From an uncultured Oscillospiraceae bacterium (GTDB lineage: Bacteria > Bacillota > Clostridia > Oscillospirales > Oscillospiraceae), in assembly GCA_934660965.1 (NCBI GenBank), contig CAKUIM010000030.1, positions 1-26,106 on the forward strand: 26,106 nucleotides of DNA. The letters run 5' to 3'. The notes below the pieces were generated by a model that did no database searches, was not told the DNA's origin, and saw nothing but the letters and a program-made list of their open reading frames with translations. A program made the translations under genes and the position numbers. Position 1 is the stretch's first letter; every line of letters begins with the position of its first letter. Below are positions 7,981 to 15,953 of the stretch, one piece after another.

Positions 7981-8847
7981 TTACACCGCCCCCTTCCGCC
8001 GCCGCGCGGCCAGGACATAGTCCCGGGCCTGCTCCACAGTGTAGATGTCCGCCGGCACGTCAAGGCCCATGGCGCGCAGCCGGGCAAACACCCGGGCCAT
8101 GACCGGCACGCCCAGCCCAAGGGCCTCCAGCTGCTCCGCGTGGGGGAAAACCTGGGCGCAGCTGCCCGAGAGGGCGATTTTGCCCTGGGAGATCACCACC
8201 AGGCGCTGTGCCTCCCGGGCCACCTCGTCCATGGAGTGGGACACCAGAATGATGGTGGCGTTCTTCTCCCGGTGGTAGGCGCGGATATTGCCCAGCACCT
8301 GGGCGGCGCCGGCGGGGTCAAGGCCGGCGGTGGGTTCGTCGAGAATGAGGACGGAGGGCTCCATGGCGATGACGCCGGCGATGGCCACCCGCCGCTTCTG
8401 CCCGCCGGAGAGCTCGAAGGGAGACTGCTCCAGCACGGTGTCGGGAAGACCGGCAAACTGGGCGGCCTGGCGCACCCGGCGGTCAATCTCGTCTTTGCCC
8501 AGGCCCATGTTGGCGGGGCCGAAGGCGATGTCCTTATAGACAGTCTCTTCAAAGAGCTGATACTCCGGGTACTGGAACACCAGGCCCACCTGGAAGCGCA
8601 CATCCCGGGTGGCGGCCTTGGCGCGCCAGATGTCCTCCCCCCGGAAGAGCACCCGGCCGGAGGTGGGCTTCAAAAGGCCGTTGAGGTGCTGGATGAGGGT
8701 GGACTTGCCCGAGCCGGTGCGGCCGATGAGGGCCAGATACTCCCCCTCCTGGGCGGAGAAGGAGATGTGGTCCAGGGCCAGGTGCTCGAATGGAGTGCCG
8801 CCGCCGTAGAGGTGGCAGAGCTCGTTTGTCTCAATGATTGGGGTCAT
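7981..8847 (-). CDS. ecfA2: ECF transporter ATPase EcfA2
   Basis: One of the two ABC ATPases that power the ECF importer. The 288-residue protein has Walker A GRTGSGKST (42-50), a Q-loop FQYPEYQLF (about 91-99), the ABC signature LSGGQ (146-150) followed by KRR, Walker B with LILDEP, and an H-switch in LVSHSMDE. The EYQLFEETV segment after the Q-loop is typical of EcfA2 as opposed to EcfA1. The ATG at 8847 has an AAAGGA site. It is 59 bases downstream of ecfA1 and abuts ecfT. Confidence 0.96.
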   Translation of the reverse strand: MTPIIETNELCHLYGGGTPFEHLALDHISFSAQEGEYLALIGRTGSGKSTLIQHLNGLLKPTSGRVLFRGEDIWRAKAATRDVRFQVGLVFQYPEYQLFEETVYKDIAFGPANMGLGKDEIDRRVRQAAQFAGLPDTVLEQSPFELSGGQKRRVAIAGVIAMEPSVLILDEPTAGLDPAGAAQVLGNIRAYHREKNATIILVSHSMDEVAREAQRLVVISQGKIALSGSCAQVFPHAEQLEALGLGVPVMARVFARLRAMGLDVPADIYTVEQARDYVLAARRRKGAV

Positions 8848-8906
8848 GGCCGAATTCCTTTTTGATAGAATTGAACGCCGCCGCGGCGGGGCAGAGGCCC
8901 GGCGGT

Positions 8907-9752
8907 TTAGGACAGCAGGGAAGCAAGGGCGGCGGCGCAGGCGTCTGCGTCCAGGGCGTCCAGGGGGGCATTGACGCCATTCCGGCGTAGCTCGTACATC
9001 AGGCTCACCGTCTCGGGCACCTCAAGGCCCAGGCGGCGCAGGCCGTCCACATCCTGAAAGACCCGGGCGGGGGCGCCGTCCCCGACGATGCGCCCGTCGT
9101 GCATGACGATGAGGCGGTCGGCCAGGGCGGCCTCGTCCATATGGTGGGTGATGAGGATGACGGTGATGCCCTGCTCCCGGTTGAGACGGCGCACCACGTC
9201 CAGCACCTCCTGCCGGCCCACCGGGTCGAGCATGGCGGTGGGCTCATCGAGCACCAGGCAGCGCGGCTCCATGGCCAGCACTCCGGCGATGGCCACCCGC
9301 TGCTTCTGCCCGCCGGAGAGCAGATGGGGGGCATGGCGGGCAAAGCCGCTCATCCCAACGGCCTGAAGGGCCGCGTCCACCCGGCGGCGGATCTCATCGG
9401 AGGGCACGCCGAGATTCTCCGGGCCAAAGGCCACGTCCTCCTCCACCACACTTGCCACAATCTGGTTGTCCGGGTTCTGGAACACCATGCCAACCTGGCG
9501 GCGGATGTCCAGCAGGCGCGCCTCGTCGGCGGTGTCGATGCCGCAGACCGTCACCGTGCCCTCCGTGGGCAGGAGGATGGCGTTGAAATGCTTGGCAAGG
9601 GTGGATTTGCCCGAGCCGTTGTGTCCAAGAATGGCCACGAAGGAGCCCTCTTCAATGGCGAGGTTCAGGCGGTCCAGCACGGTGGGGGCCACCCCCTCCT
9701 CGGTTGTGTAGCGGAAGGTGAGGCCTTGCACCTCTATGATGGCGTTGGACAT
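8907..9752 (-). CDS. ecfA1: ECF transporter ATPase EcfA1
   Basis: Partner ABC ATPase of EcfA2. The 281-residue protein has Walker A GHNGSGKST (43-51), Q-loop FQNPDNQIVASVVEEDVAFG (the EcfA1 version), signature LSGGQ (145-149) plus KQR, Walker B LVLDEP, and switch His in LITHHMDE. The ATG at 9752 has a GAGGTGG site about 7 bases upstream. It is the first ecf gene, 73 bases downstream of the methyltransferase gene. No strong dedicated promoter is obvious in that gap, although a TTGACG lies at its upstream edge, so read-through from the methyltransferase promoter is possible. Confidence 0.96.
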   Translation of the reverse strand: MSNAIIEVQGLTFRYTTEEGVAPTVLDRLNLAIEEGSFVAILGHNGSGKSTLAKHFNAILLPTEGTVTVCGIDTADEARLLDIRRQVGMVFQNPDNQIVASVVEEDVAFGPENLGVPSDEIRRRVDAALQAVGMSGFARHAPHLLSGGQKQRVAIAGVLAMEPRCLVLDEPTAMLDPVGRQEVLDVVRRLNREQGITVILITHHMDEAALADRLIVMHDGRIVGDGAPARVFQDVDGLRRLGLEVPETVSLMYELRRNGVNAPLDALDADACAAALASLLS

Positions 9753-9825
9753 GGTTATGCCACCTCAAATCATGAAAACAGAATGTGTGTAAAGGGGAAA
9801 TACATGACAGAAAATAGGCAGGGCG

Positions 9826-10686
9826 TCAACACACCCACCTTCCCGTTGCCCCGCAGGGAAGGGCAAGGCCGGTGGCGGTGACGGGCAGGCCCAGCTCATC
9901 CGACACGGTGTGCCCGCCGAAGCGCTTGCCGATGATGGTCTGGAGGATATAGGTCAGCACCGACGGCGCAAGGCCGGTGGTGTAGGAGTTGAGGATGACG
10001 AACAGGGGATCGTCACTCAAAACGCCGGATACCAGCTCCACAAAGGGATAGAGGTTTTCCTCCAGCCGCCACACCTCGCCGGAGGGGCCCCGGCCGTAGG
10101 AGGGCGGGTCCATGATGATGGCGTCGTACCGGCGGCCCCGGCGGATTTCGCGTTCCACATATTTGGCGCAGTCGTCCACAATCCAGCGGATGGGCTTATC
10201 TTCAAGGCCGGAGGCTTTTGCGTTGTCCCGGGCCCACTGCACCATGCCCTTTGCGGCGTCCACATGGCACACGTTGGCTCCGGCGGCGGCGCAGGCCACG
10301 GTGGCCCCGCCGGTGTAGGCGAAGAGGTTCAGGACGTTCACCGGCCGGCCGGCCTTTTTGATCTGCTCCCGGGCAAAGTCCCAGTTGGCGGCCTGCTCTG
10401 GGAAAAGGCCGGTGTGCTTGAAGTTCATGGGGCCAACATGAAAAGTCAGGTCGCCGTAGCCCACGGTCCAGCGCTCGGGGACGTTTTTGCGCTCCCACGC
10501 ACCGCCGCCGGAGCTGGAGCGGGCATAGCGGGCGTCCGCATTTTTCCAGCCCTTGAGGGTGCGGGGGGTGTTCCAGATGGCCTGGGGGTCGGGGCGGACC
10601 AGCAGCCGGTTTCCCCAGCGCTCCAGCTTCTCGCCCCGCCCGCAGTCGAGTAATTCATAGTCCTGCCAGTGCTCTGCAAGCCACAT
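9826..10686 (-). CDS. Class I SAM-dependent methyltransferase, RlmI/YccW-like, without PUA domain
   Basis: Probable S-adenosylmethionine-dependent RNA methyltransferase of the RlmI-related group. In the 286 residues, motif I is VLNLFAYTGG (118-127), the acidic post-I position is HVDAAKG, and motif IV is DPPSY (193-197), as in rRNA base methyltransferases. The block FKHTGLFPEQAANWDF before motif I is typical of the shorter family branch. Full-length RlmI (about 396 residues) carries an N-terminal PUA domain. That is absent here, replaced by about 75 residues starting ELLDCGRGEKLERWG. The substrate (23S rRNA cytosine or other RNA) cannot be assigned. The ATG at 10686 has an AAGGGAGA site and a consensus promoter just upstream. 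Confidence 0.85.
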   Translation of the reverse strand: MWLAEHWQDYELLDCGRGEKLERWGNRLLVRPDPQAIWNTPRTLKGWKNADARYARSSSGGGAWERKNVPERWTVGYGDLTFHVGPMNFKHTGLFPEQAANWDFAREQIKKAGRPVNVLNLFAYTGGATVACAAAGANVCHVDAAKGMVQWARDNAKASGLEDKPIRWIVDDCAKYVEREIRRGRRYDAIIMDPPSYGRGPSGEVWRLEENLYPFVELVSGVLSDDPLFVILNSYTTGLAPSVLTYILQTIIGKRFGGHTVSDELGLPVTATGLALPCGATGRWVC

Positions 10687-10721
10687 GTGCCTGATCTCCC
10701 TTATAAAAATAAAATCATGTT

Positions 10722-10750
10722 ATTATACTGTATCCCGGCGCTGTAGTCAA
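10722..10750 (-). promoter_or_regulatory. Sigma-A promoter of the RlmI-like methyltransferase gene
   Basis: Minus-strand -35 TTGACT (10745-10750) and perfect -10 TATAAT (10722-10727) with a 17-base spacer. The predicted start is about 30 bases before the methyltransferase ATG. This may also supply transcription to the downstream ecf-truA cluster, since no terminator is seen between them. Confidence 0.88.
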
Positions 10751-10803
10751 TGAATACCATGGCGGAAGAGGGGGCGGTGAGGCCGGATTTTTCCGGCAGA
10801 AGG

Positions 10804-10836
10804 GCAAAAAACACCGGGGAGCGGCGCTCCCCGGTG
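10804..10836 (-). terminator. Intrinsic terminator after the glycerophosphodiesterase gene
   Basis: A perfect 11-bp stem (10812-10822 with 10826-10836) with a 3-base loop is followed on the minus strand by TTTTTTG. It lies 17 bases after the stop of the glycerophosphodiesterase gene and before the methyltransferase promoter, so it insulates the two transcripts. Confidence 0.92.
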
Positions 10837-10852
10837 CGTTGGATGGGTATGG

Positions 10853-11728
10853 TCAGAGAGTCTTGCCCTCGGGCGCGTCAGGGCGGACACTGCCGCCGCG
10901 CCGTGGCGCGGGGACAAACTGCTCAAAGATGGAAAGGCAGCCGTCCCCCTCGCATTCTGCCATGTCCTCCGGCTTCCGGATAGTCCAGCTGACCTCCTGC
11001 ACCCCCCAGATACGCCGGGCAAGGCGCAGGGACGGGGTGTGCCGGTGGAGGTGGTTGTAGGCGATGAAGTCGGGCACGGTGAGGAAGGAGGTGAGGAGGT
11101 TCGTCATGGCGAAATCCGCCGCGGCGCCCATGCCGGTGTGATCTCCCTTGAGAAAGTTCTGGCTCAGCTGCCCCCGGCAGATCTCCGGCCGGTGCTTCTT
11201 GAGCCAGAGGATGGCCAGAGGGTGGAAGGACTCGATGCAGCAGCTGACATGAAAACGGTCGAGCATGTCGCAGGTGGCCTTTGCCAGGACGGCGGCGTTG
11301 CCCTCCACCTTCAGCTCCACGATCAGGGGCGTTTTCCCCTCAAAGAGGGGGAGCACCTCCTCCAGAAACGGGATGCGCTCCTCGGTGCCCTCCAGGCGGT
11401 ATTGGCCCAGCTCTTCAGCTGTGAGGGAAGATGCCTTTACATCGACTCCAGCCGTGCGCAGCAGGGAATCGTCGTGGATGACGGCCAGGCGGCCATCTCT
11501 CGTCAGGTGGACGTCCAGCTCGACGCCGAAGCCGTGCTCCACCGCCCGGCGGAAGGCGGCCATGGAGTTCTCCGGAATGCCGTTGGGCTTATCGTGAAGG
11601 CCACGGTGGGCATAGCGGTACTGCCCAAGCTCCGCCCAGGCGGGGTGGCCGCGCCGACACCGCAGGGAGAGGGCCCACAGCACAAGCAGCGCCGCGATCA
11701 CACCGAGAATGATATAGAGTGCAGTCAT
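10853..11728 (-). CDS. Membrane-anchored glycerophosphodiester phosphodiesterase
   Basis: Hydrolyses glycerophosphodiesters (deacylated phospholipid head groups, possibly teichoic-acid fragments) to glycerol-3-phosphate and an alcohol. The 291 residues start with one hydrophobic helix (about 3-22) that would anchor the enzyme in the membrane. The GDPD TIM-barrel motifs follow: YAHRG with His41-Arg42, PENS (52-55), the metal-binding Glu70/Asp72 in VELDVHLTRDG, and His85-Asp86 in VIHD. Later family elements include VELKVEG and SFHP. The ATG at 11728 has a GCGAGG site. It lies 39 bases downstream of the MFS transporter gene on the same strand, so the two are probably co-transcribed and end at the terminator at 10804-10836. 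Confidence 0.93.
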   Translation of the reverse strand: MTALYIILGVIAALLVLWALSLRCRRGHPAWAELGQYRYAHRGLHDKPNGIPENSMAAFRRAVEHGFGVELDVHLTRDGRLAVIHDDSLLRTAGVDVKASSLTAEELGQYRLEGTEERIPFLEEVLPLFEGKTPLIVELKVEGNAAVLAKATCDMLDRFHVSCCIESFHPLAILWLKKHRPEICRGQLSQNFLKGDHTGMGAAADFAMTNLLTSFLTVPDFIAYNHLHRHTPSLRLARRIWGVQEVSWTIRKPEDMAECEGDGCLSIFEQFVPAPRRGGSVRPDAPEGKTL

Positions 11729-11767
11729 AGCAAACGCCTCGCAGTAAAATGATTTTGGGCGGCGGGC

Positions 11768-13102
11768 TTAGTCGTCCATGTCCTCGAAGGCCTCAAGGCC
11801 CCGTTTTGCCACCGCCTTGCTGTCGCCATGGCGGACAAAGCACATGGTCACAAAGGACATGGCCACGAAGAAGGCGGCGTAGGGGAAGAGCACCTTATAG
11901 CTGATGTGCTTCATCAGCGTGCCGGCCAGCACCGGGGTGATGACCTGGGCCAGCATAGAGGCGGTGTAATAGTAGCCGGTGAACTTGCCCACGTCGGAGC
12001 CGCGGCACATCTCCACCACCATGGGCAGGGAGTTGACGTTGATGGCGGCCCAGGCAAGGCCCACCAGGGCGAACACCACGAACATCACGGCGTTGAGGGA
12101 GGAGAAGGCGGTGGTGAGCACAAAGCCCAGCAGGAAGCACGCCGCCAGCAGGACGACGCCGGCCATAATGGTTTTCTTCCGGCCCACCCTGGAGGCGATG
12201 GCACCGATGGGGATGTAGGAGAGGATAGCCCCGGCGGTGGCCACGAGAAGGCAGGTGGACGCGCCGCCCAGGCCCTCGCCCATGACGCGGCTGACATAGG
12301 TGGTAAACCAGGTGGTTACGCCGTTATAGCCGATGAACCACAGCGCGATGGACGCGAGCAGAAAGCCCAGGCTGCGCTTGACCGGGGCGGGGAGCACCTC
12401 GTGGTCGGAGCCGTCGTCCTGGGCAAGGTTCCACTCCGGGTGCTCGCGCTCCAGCGCCTGGTTTTCCGCGGCCAGCCTGGGCTCCCGGATGGTCAGCAGC
12501 AGCACCGCGATGGCGATCACCATGATGCCGGACACCACCAGGAACAGGGGCTGGTAGTTGACGTGGGCCAGGTCCTTGACCTTGGAGGTGGGGTAGAGCA
12601 CGGCGGCCACGCCCAGATAGATGATGCCGCCCAGAGCGCCCATGAGGTTGATGATGGCGTTGGCCTTGGAGCGCAGGGGCTTGGGGGTCACGTCGGGCAT
12701 GAGGGCCACGGCGGGGGAGCGGTAGGTGCCCATGGCGATGAGCAGCAGGCCCAGCACCACCACGAAGGAGACGAACTTAAAGGGGGCGGCCTGGGCGGCG
12801 TAGCTGTTGTCCAGCATAGGCAGCAGGTTCATCAGGATCACCGCCGCGGCGGTGCCGCACAGGATGTATGGGGTGCGGCGGCCCAGCCTGGAGCGGGACT
12901 TGTCGGAGAGGGCGCCGAAGAAGGGCAGCAGGAACAGGGCCAGGATGTTGTCGATGGCCATCACCGCGCCGGTGAGGGACTCGTCCATGCCGAAGGTCTC
13001 CCGCAGGATCAGGGGGATGACGTTGTCGTACATCTGCCAGAAGGCGCAGATGGACAGGAATGCCAGGCCGACCAGAATGGTGCGTTTGTTGTTGAGCTTC
13101 AT
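11768..13102 (-). CDS. MFS transporter (GPH/SLC45-like)
   Basis: 444-residue polytopic membrane protein with about 12 hydrophobic segments. After helix 2 it carries the major-facilitator loop GALSDKSRSRLGRRTPY (about 63-79). This resembles the DRxRSRxGRRxP signature of the glycoside/cation symporter and SLC45 sucrose-transporter groups, so a sugar or related solute is the most likely cargo. The central loop (about 220-245) is charged, and the C-terminus is a short acidic tail. The substrate is not identifiable. The downstream glycerophosphodiesterase hints at import of a lipid-derived or polyol compound, but that is inference only. The ATG at 13102 has only a modest GAGGGA site and is preceded by the 249-bp gap rich in inverted repeats. 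Confidence 0.87.
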   Translation of the reverse strand: MKLNNKRTILVGLAFLSICAFWQMYDNVIPLILRETFGMDESLTGAVMAIDNILALFLLPFFGALSDKSRSRLGRRTPYILCGTAAAVILMNLLPMLDNSYAAQAAPFKFVSFVVVLGLLLIAMGTYRSPAVALMPDVTPKPLRSKANAIINLMGALGGIIYLGVAAVLYPTSKVKDLAHVNYQPLFLVVSGIMVIAIAVLLLTIREPRLAAENQALEREHPEWNLAQDDGSDHEVLPAPVKRSLGFLLASIALWFIGYNGVTTWFTTYVSRVMGEGLGGASTCLLVATAGAILSYIPIGAIASRVGRKKTIMAGVVLLAACFLLGFVLTTAFSSLNAVMFVVFALVGLAWAAINVNSLPMVVEMCRGSDVGKFTGYYYTASMLAQVITPVLAGTLMKHISYKVLFPYAAFFVAMSFVTMCFVRHGDSKAVAKRGLEAFEDMDD

Positions 13103-13126
13103 ACCGATCCCTCTCTCTTTTGTTGC

Positions 13127-13298
13127 CCATCAAAAAAGGCTTTGCCTGTTTCGATGGAAGGGTTGCGCCCCGCCGCAGCGCGCGCAATTTCCGCTGACAG
13201 CGGCTATTGCGCACGTTTGCGGGGCGAGACGTGTTTTCCGCCACGCGCATGTCACGGCGGAAAACGGATTTTATTTTTTCGCCGCTGCGGCGGCGAAA
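13127..13298. repeat. Composite palindromic intergenic element (four nested or adjacent hairpins)
   Basis: The gap between the HAD gene stop and the MFS start (13103-13351) has no credible ORF but is full of complementary arms. (D) 13127-13131 pairs with 13153-13157, enclosing AGGC/GCCT. (A) 13166-13173 pairs with 13219-13226 (8 bp), 13182-13188 with 13206-13212 (7 bp), and 13191-13195 with 13199-13203, forming one long interrupted hairpin. (B) 13233-13242 pairs with 13256-13265 (10 bp). (C) 13277-13285 pairs with 13290-13298 (9 bp, TGCG loop). It may be a member of an interspersed palindromic repeat family, or a structured leader for the MFS gene. No known riboswitch core was recognised. Confidence 0.7.
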
Positions 13299-13351
13299 CG
13301 CTACGAGGTTTTTGGACAGCTCCTTTTGTTGGGGATGCAGGCCTGTGAACT

Positions 13352-14146
13352 TTATGCCCGCAGCGCCGCATGAAGCGCGGCAATATCGTCAAAGACCCAG
13401 GTGGGCTTCACATCGCTCCGGGCAAGGTCGCGGAGCGTACCCTCGCCGGAGAGGACGAAGGCGGTGTCGATGCCGGCGTTGACGCCGCAGGCAATGTCGG
13501 TGTAGAGCCGGTCGCCCACCAGCATGGTCTCCTCCGGAGAATAGCCCCACTTCTCCATGGCCAGCAGCGCCATGGCGCTTTGAGGCTTGCCGATGACCCG
13601 GGGCCGCCGGGCGGTGGCACGATAGAGCATTTCGCACACGCTGCCGCAGTCGGGCACCGACCCGTACCAGGTGGGGCACACCCAGTCGGGGTTGGTGGCG
13701 ATGAAGTCCACCCCCCGGCCCAGCAGGATGCAGGCGTCCTCCAGCTTCTGGAAGGTCAGCTCGGTGTCAAAGCCGATAAGCAGGCAGTCAATCTCATCGC
13801 ACAGCCGGTCGGTGACGGGGATGCCCGCCCCGGCAAGCTCCTGCCGGAAGGCGGCGGTGCCGAAGGCGTAGCACAGGCGGTAGGGCGGGCGGCCGCGCAG
13901 ATCCTCAATGAGGGCGCCGGTGGAGGTGAGAAAGTCCTCCGGCGCGGCGGCGATGCCCAGCCGGGCAAGCTTTTCAAGGTACGTCTCCACCGAGCGGGAG
14001 GAGTTGTTGGTGAGGAAGAGATATTTCCCGCCCGAATCCCGCACATAGCGCAGGAAGGGCAGGGTGCCGGGGAACAGCGTCTCGTCCAAGTAAATGGTGC
14101 CGTCCATATCCAGCAGGAACAGGCGCTTTTGATGCAGATCGGCCAT
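13352..14146 (-). CDS. HAD-IIA family sugar-phosphatase-like hydrolase (NagD/AraL type)
   Basis: 264-residue haloacid-dehalogenase phosphatase of subfamily IIA. Motif 1 is DMDGT (13-17), with the nucleophile Asp13 and acid/base Asp15. Motif 2 is TNNSS (46-50). The motif 3 Lys lies in VIGKPQSAM. Motif 4 is GDRLYTDI, with metal-binding Asp. A C2-type cap lies between motifs 2 and 3, as in NagD, AraL and p-nitrophenylphosphatases, which dephosphorylate sugar phosphates or nucleotides, often as clean-up enzymes. The ATG at 14146 has a CGGAGG site with a 7-base spacer. It lies 97 bases downstream of the spoVB-like gene and 249 bases upstream of the MFS gene. The exact substrate is unknown. Confidence 0.92.
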   Translation of the reverse strand: MADLHQKRLFLLDMDGTIYLDETLFPGTLPFLRYVRDSGGKYLFLTNNSSRSVETYLEKLARLGIAAAPEDFLTSTGALIEDLRGRPPYRLCYAFGTAAFRQELAGAGIPVTDRLCDEIDCLLIGFDTELTFQKLEDACILLGRGVDFIATNPDWVCPTWYGSVPDCGSVCEMLYRATARRPRVIGKPQSAMALLAMEKWGYSPEETMLVGDRLYTDIACGVNAGIDTAFVLSGEGTLRDLARSDVKPTWVFDDIAALHAALRA

Positions 14147-14199
14147 TGGGACACCTCCGGGTTGGGCCGCCGGCAGCGTGCCGGCAGCATCTATCCGCC

Positions 14200-14205
14200 A
14201 TTATA
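14200..14205 (-). promoter_or_regulatory. Possible -10 element for the HAD hydrolase gene
   Basis: A perfect TATAAT lies on the minus strand 54 bases before the HAD start. The only good -35-like hexamer (TTGACG) is just 10 bases upstream, too close. A TGCAAT at standard distance is weak. Treated as a candidate only. Confidence 0.35.
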
Positions 14206-14243
14206 CCGGCTTTTTCGTCAAATTGCACCCCCTGAATGCAAAG

Positions 14244-15767
14244 TTATCGAAAAAATTCCCGCAGGCGGATACGGCGGCCCGCCGAAAGGAGCCCCTGGGC
14301 CTGGAGGGCGGCCAGGTAGACCACAAGGCCCAGGCCGCAGGAGAGGGCGCAGGCGGAGCCCCGGGCCATGCCGCCGTCCAGGCACCAGAGCAGGAAGGGA
14401 CGCATGCAAAGAGCCGCGAGGGTGCAGGCGAGCAGCGGGCACACAAGGCGGCCGAGGACATCCAGCCGCAGCCGGGTGCAGCGGCGGAGGAAGGCAAAGC
14501 TGAGCAGCGCGCCCACAAGGGAGGACGCGGCAAAGCCCGCCACGAACCCGGCAAGGCCGCAGTGCCCCACAGTGAAAAAGGTGAAGGCAAGCTGCACCGC
14601 ATCGGCGGCGATGGCCGCGGCGGCCGCCGCCCCGGGCCGGCCAAGGCCGTTGAGGGCGCTGCCCAGTACCGATTGGTAGCAGCTCAGAAGGGTGCCCACG
14701 GCCAGGGGAAGGGCCCAGGCGCCGGCGTCCGGCTCCCGGAAGAGCAGCCGGGCAAGGTATGGGGCGACGACGGCGAGCATGGCAAGGGCGGGGGCGGCAA
14801 GAAGCGAGACGGCCCCCACGGCCCGTCCCAGATCATGCTCCACCGCTCCGGCGTGTCCCAGGGCGCTTTTCCGGGAGAGGCTGGGGGAGAGCATCAGGCA
14901 CAGCGCCCCGATGAGCCCGGTGGGCAGGGCGATGAGGGGCATGGTCATGCCGCACAGCACGCCGAAGGAGGAAAGGGCCGCCTCCGGCGCCGCGCCCCCC
15001 TCCACCAGCTTTGCCGGGATGAGCACCGCGTTGAGGGAGCCAAGGGCGGTGCCCAGCAGGGAGGTGGCGGCCACGGGGACGGCGACGGCGAGCAGCTGCC
15101 GGAAGGGGACAGAAGCCTTGGCGGGCAGACGGCACTGCTCGCCCAGACGGCGGCGGAACAGGGCGGTTAGGGTGCAGGCGGAAAAAACCTCGCACACCAC
15201 CATGCCCAGCACGATGGCCCCAACGGCCCGCTCCCGGGAGCAGGGCTGGGCAAGGCGCACCAGCAGCAGGACTGCGCCGGCGCGGATGAGCTGCTCGGCC
15301 ATCTCCGAAAGGGCGGGGGAGCGGAACTGCCCCGTGCCGTAGAAGCAGTGCTTATGCAGGTTTTCCACCCCGGTAAGCAGCACGCAGGGCACCAGCAGCA
15401 CCACCCCCAGGCGGGTGCGGGCGTCTCCCAGGAGGCAGACGGAGATGGGGTCGGAGCACAAAACGACCGCCGCGCCCAGAGGCCCGGCCAGGCAGAAGAA
15501 GAGGATGAGGGCGCGCCGCCGGGCCTGGAGCAGGGCGCCGTGGTCCCCCAGGGCCTGGCTGCGGGCGGCGCAGGTAGACAGCGCCACCGTCAGCCCCGAG
15601 GCGGTCAGGGACATGAGAGCGGCATATACCGGCATGATAAGCTGATAAAGCCCGATGACCTCCGCACCCACCATGCGGGAGAGGGCGATGCGGTAGCCAA
15701 AGCCCGCCAGCTGGGAGAAAAGCCCCGCCGCCGTGAGCCAGAGCGCGCCGGAGAGAAACGAGGACAA
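14244..15767 (-). CDS. SpoVB-like polysaccharide flippase (MATE/MurJ-like superfamily)
   Basis: 507-residue membrane protein with about 14 hydrophobic segments, resembling stage V sporulation protein B and related MOP-superfamily lipid-linked glycan flippases. The N-terminus FLSGALWLTAAGLFSQLAGF and the following YRIALSRMVGAEVIGLYQL match the family opening. In spore formers SpoVB acts in cortex peptidoglycan synthesis in the mother cell, probably by translocating a lipid-linked precursor. I chose the TTG at 15767 because an AAAGGGGGG site lies about 9 bases upstream and family similarity begins right there. The frame stays open for another 561 bases upstream, but that part is antisense to the DUF554 gene. 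The length matches B. subtilis SpoVB (about 518). No sigma-E promoter was recognised. An alternative name is a generic oligosaccharide flippase. Confidence 0.86.
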   Translation of the reverse strand: MSSFLSGALWLTAAGLFSQLAGFGYRIALSRMVGAEVIGLYQLIMPVYAALMSLTASGLTVALSTCAARSQALGDHGALLQARRRALILFFCLAGPLGAAVVLCSDPISVCLLGDARTRLGVVLLVPCVLLTGVENLHKHCFYGTGQFRSPALSEMAEQLIRAGAVLLLVRLAQPCSRERAVGAIVLGMVVCEVFSACTLTALFRRRLGEQCRLPAKASVPFRQLLAVAVPVAATSLLGTALGSLNAVLIPAKLVEGGAAPEAALSSFGVLCGMTMPLIALPTGLIGALCLMLSPSLSRKSALGHAGAVEHDLGRAVGAVSLLAAPALAMLAVVAPYLARLLFREPDAGAWALPLAVGTLLSCYQSVLGSALNGLGRPGAAAAAAIAADAVQLAFTFFTVGHCGLAGFVAGFAASSLVGALLSFAFLRRCTRLRLDVLGRLVCPLLACTLAALCMRPFLLWCLDGGMARGSACALSCGLGLVVYLAALQAQGLLSAGRRIRLREFFR

Positions 15768-15855
15768 GGCACAAAGCCCCCCTTTCCAAGGAGAATTCTG
15801 TGCTATCCTATGAGGCGCGCCGCCGGTGCATGTAAAAAATAAAGCGGATAAGCCC

Positions 15856-15884
15856 TTTACAAGGCAGGCCTTCCGGGATAGAAT
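15856..15884 (+). promoter_or_regulatory. Sigma-A promoter of the DUF554 gene
   Basis: Plus-strand -35 TTTACA (15856-15861) and -10 TAGAAT (15879-15884) with a 17-base spacer, about 70 bases before the DUF554 ATG. It sits in the divergent gap shared with the spoVB-like gene. Confidence 0.75.
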
Positions 15885-15953
15885 AATCAGACAGCGTTTT
15901 TTTGAAGGGACGGCTCCCGGCGGGCTGCTCATTCCCATTAAGGAGAGAACTCT

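Noticed and set aside
5061..8865. Long plus-strand ORFs (5061-6710, 6310-7167, 7255-8865) opposite DUF5711, truA and ecf genes
   Set aside because: All are mirror frames of well-supported minus-strand genes with Gly/Val/His-rich low-information translations.
13266..13298. Hairpin with adjacent T-run in the 13103-13351 gap as an intrinsic terminator
   Set aside because: The T-run precedes the 9-bp hairpin on the plus strand and becomes an A-run after it on the minus strand. It could only serve the 10-bp hairpin reading plus, where no gene is upstream.
11828..13348. 506-codon plus-strand ORF opposite the MFS gene and intergenic element
   Set aside because: His/Gly/Asp-rich shadow of a membrane protein gene; its end in the palindromic region is just an open frame.
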